64,000 bases of DNA, taken from NCBI GenBank assembly GCA_963573305.1, contig OY754333.1:21573013-21637012 (forward strand), written 5' to 3'. The position numbers and the translations under genes were made by a program. Numbering within the stretch: position 1 is the stretch's first letter; every line of letters starts with the position of its first letter. Under the pieces are notes generated by a model. That model did not search any database and had not been told where the DNA came from. It saw only the letters and a program-made list of their open reading frames with translations. The stretch comes from Pyrrhosoma nymphula (taxonomy: Eukaryota; Arthropoda; Insecta; Odonata; Coenagrionidae). Positions 57,801 through 60,800 of the stretch are shown here, in pieces.

Positions 57801-60800
57801 AGCGCAAATCGTCTCTGCTCCTTATCTGTTTATAAGTGCGCTGCCTAGTGCGCAGTATCAAAAACGAATGGAAATAAAGTGCGCTGTCGTGCTGAGAAGT
57901 GGGCAGCGCACTAGAGCGAATTGAAACCCCCATCATGTCATGTTTTATATTTTTGGTAGTAAAGTTAGATGAATTTTCAGCAAAGCTTTTTCCACATATA
58001 GTTTTATTTATCTCGATCATGATTTCGTTTAGGAATAACATCTTCAGGTGACAAGACAAAATCATGTGCTCGTATATATGTACTACATACGATATATATA
58101 TGCAAGTGGGATGAGGGGGAATGGAGTAGGTAAGGGGGGGGAAGGTTTCAGAGTGAGGCAGGAATGAAGGATGAAGAAGGTTTCATTCTTTTATATTTTT
58201 TTCGCAATCCATTATTCATGCCCTCGCTTCTGTTCCGGTTCATTTCCCAGGACTTATATCCATTCCGAGGCTTGGTTGTTGTTTTAATGCCGAAAAGTTT
58301 TTTTTTTTACATGGTCAGGATATTAGCCCGTTGCAAAATCACCAACCTGGAGGACCAGGTGATTTTTTTGTGTGCATTTTTTTCAATTGAGTATCATATC
58401 GAATACACCGGCCCTGTGGCAAACCAATCTACCGACCGCAGAGCTATTATACGCACTCAAAGCTACAGACGCCCGGCGCAGCGCGGCGCTACGGTGGAGT
58501 CCGTAATAGAGGCACTGTATTGCCAATTGTTCCTAATAGAGGGCCTCTAGTTGGTAGGAGGGAAAATGACGTCACGAAAGGTTCGAATGGACGAATTTCA
58601 TAATTTTAAAAATATTTCTAATGCTGTGATGAATGCTTTACAGCAAAACCTGACGGTGTCATAGAATTACTTGGATTTTTTTATGATGCGTAAATTTTAT
58701 AGAATATTTTTGTGGAACTTCCCCATCCAAATGGACGTAAAAATGGAGACTGATGAGGGAATGATGAATACCAATAAAGAGAGTGAATTATTGCAGCATA
58801 CCAATCCAAGAATTGATGACGCGATGGTGGGGGGGTTTTCCGTTTGCACTAGCGCGCTAATCACTGCGTAATATACCAGCGCACCAGTGTTCCATTCGTG
58901 AATCAGACCCTGCGCATGAGGCAGCTCACTTCAGAGCAGATCGGGAGCATAATGTGCGCTAAACAACAAAATTGCGTCAGTAATCGCGTCCGCGATAGTC
59001 ATTTTTGTGTTGGTTTTCCAGGCATTAAACATGGATATTGTGAACTTTTTTCGTAGATTTTCGCAGTTCATTTTGGTAAGTTTCTTTTGGATTTCTGCGA
59101 TTAAACTAAACTTTTTTAGCAACAGTTTCGCCGTGCTATTCTGCCGGCTTCGTCAGGCATTCTAAATCAACAATGAAAAATCAATAAACAAACTTAAGCG
59201 GTTATTATATGCAGCATGATTAATTAATACCTTAGTTTTTCAAAAGTCTTTTCCACGAATAAGGAAGTTTGTAGCCATCTTCTCTGTTTAGGTTGTTAGG
59301 TCTTTTTTCTATTTCAATGGTTTCCCTTATGATCCGTGAATAATAGCTAATTTCTTTACGTAAAACTTTCGCCCTTTTGATGTCAATACTGTGACCATCT
59401 AAAAGTGTGTGCTCAGTCACGGCAGAGTGATACCAATCTTTCTTCCGAATAGCCCGTTCGTGTCCCTTCAGTCTGCATCCATATGGCTCTCTTTGTCTGA
59501 CCAACATATGATTTTCCGCAACTACTAAAAAAAAAAGTTTAATCGCAGAAATCCAAAAGAAACTAACGAAAATGGATATTGTGAAGTTTTTAATTACTCC
59601 ATGGTAAAAAACTTTTGTTTTGAATTTCGAATCTTAAACAAATTCGATAACTACGCGCAAAACATCCGGCCGATACACAGTTGTGCACCCACATAATGCC
59701 ACCAATCGGCATCTCCAGCCAGTGGTGGATACAGAACAAACTCAAGGGGGGGCGCAATTTATTGCGACGATTTTAGCTTTCAAACTGACTGCCTAGCAGC
59801 GACTCTGTTGCCCTTATATATGTAGCTCAGTTGCTTCGAGAACATTCGGTGCCAGAATGGTCGCTTCCAGACTTTTAAGGAGTGTGAACAAATACAAACA
59901 GTAGAATATTCGCGACTTTTCTCGAATAAATGCCAGACAGAATAACGTATCGAGATCACTAGAATGGCCGCGACTTTTCTCGTAGGTTAGCTGTGCCAGA
60001 CAGAAACGTATAAAATACGATGACGCGGACGCGCGCGCGTGCTACATAAGAAAGTATAACTACTCGATAACTCGACTGACGAAAGACACGAACGAATAGT
60101 GATAAGCTGATAGGCTGACTGGCGGGGGCGGCGCTGGCGGCAATGCGGGCGGCCCCGCAAGAGGGGGGCACGCGCCCCCATATGTATCCGCCACTGTCTC
60201 CAGCGCACATCGTTCCATTCAACGTCATTCGTGTATTACGCTGAAGTGTTGAGATCTGCACTAATCTCAACACCAAGATTGAAAAGCTCCCGATGGCACT
60301 TCCCTCCGAGCCATCTTTAGAGCGAGTGGCAGGGGGTGTTAGGCTATTAGCCTAGGAGAAGGGAGGGAAAATGAATTGGAAAGAAAAAAAAATGCGAGAA
60401 GTTATACGTGTTTGGCAGCATTAGTGTCTCTAACTATCCATCTCTCTCTCTTTGTTGTAGTTACTATAAGTGTGCGGGACGAGGAACCTTATTGTTTGGC
60501 AATGTGTCCGTCGTTTTTTGTTGCTTCTTCTAGAGATGTAGAGCGGGTTCAAAATTATAATCTTCGAACAAAGGAAAAGGTTGTAGGCTTGATTTTGTGG
60601 AAGTTATCCATAACCGAAGAATTAAAATAACTTAGTTAACTCCATTGGTAATATTAATTACCACGACCCGGGTTTCGGCACTTTGTGTCAGACCTGAAGA
60701 TGACACGAAGTGACGAAACCCGGGTCGAGGTAATAAACATTACAACTGGAGTTAACTAGGTTATTTTAATTCTTCCGCTATTTTCTTCGAGTCACAAAGA

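Larger units (their letters stand above)
58870..60292 (+). mobile_element. Dispersed element F, second copy, carrying two insertions
   Basis: Left part 58870-59044 and right parts 59572-59719 and 60205-60292 match the element at 36000-37575. It is interrupted by a PLE (59045-59571) and a hAT MITE (59720-60196), each with its own target duplication. Confidence 0.5.
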
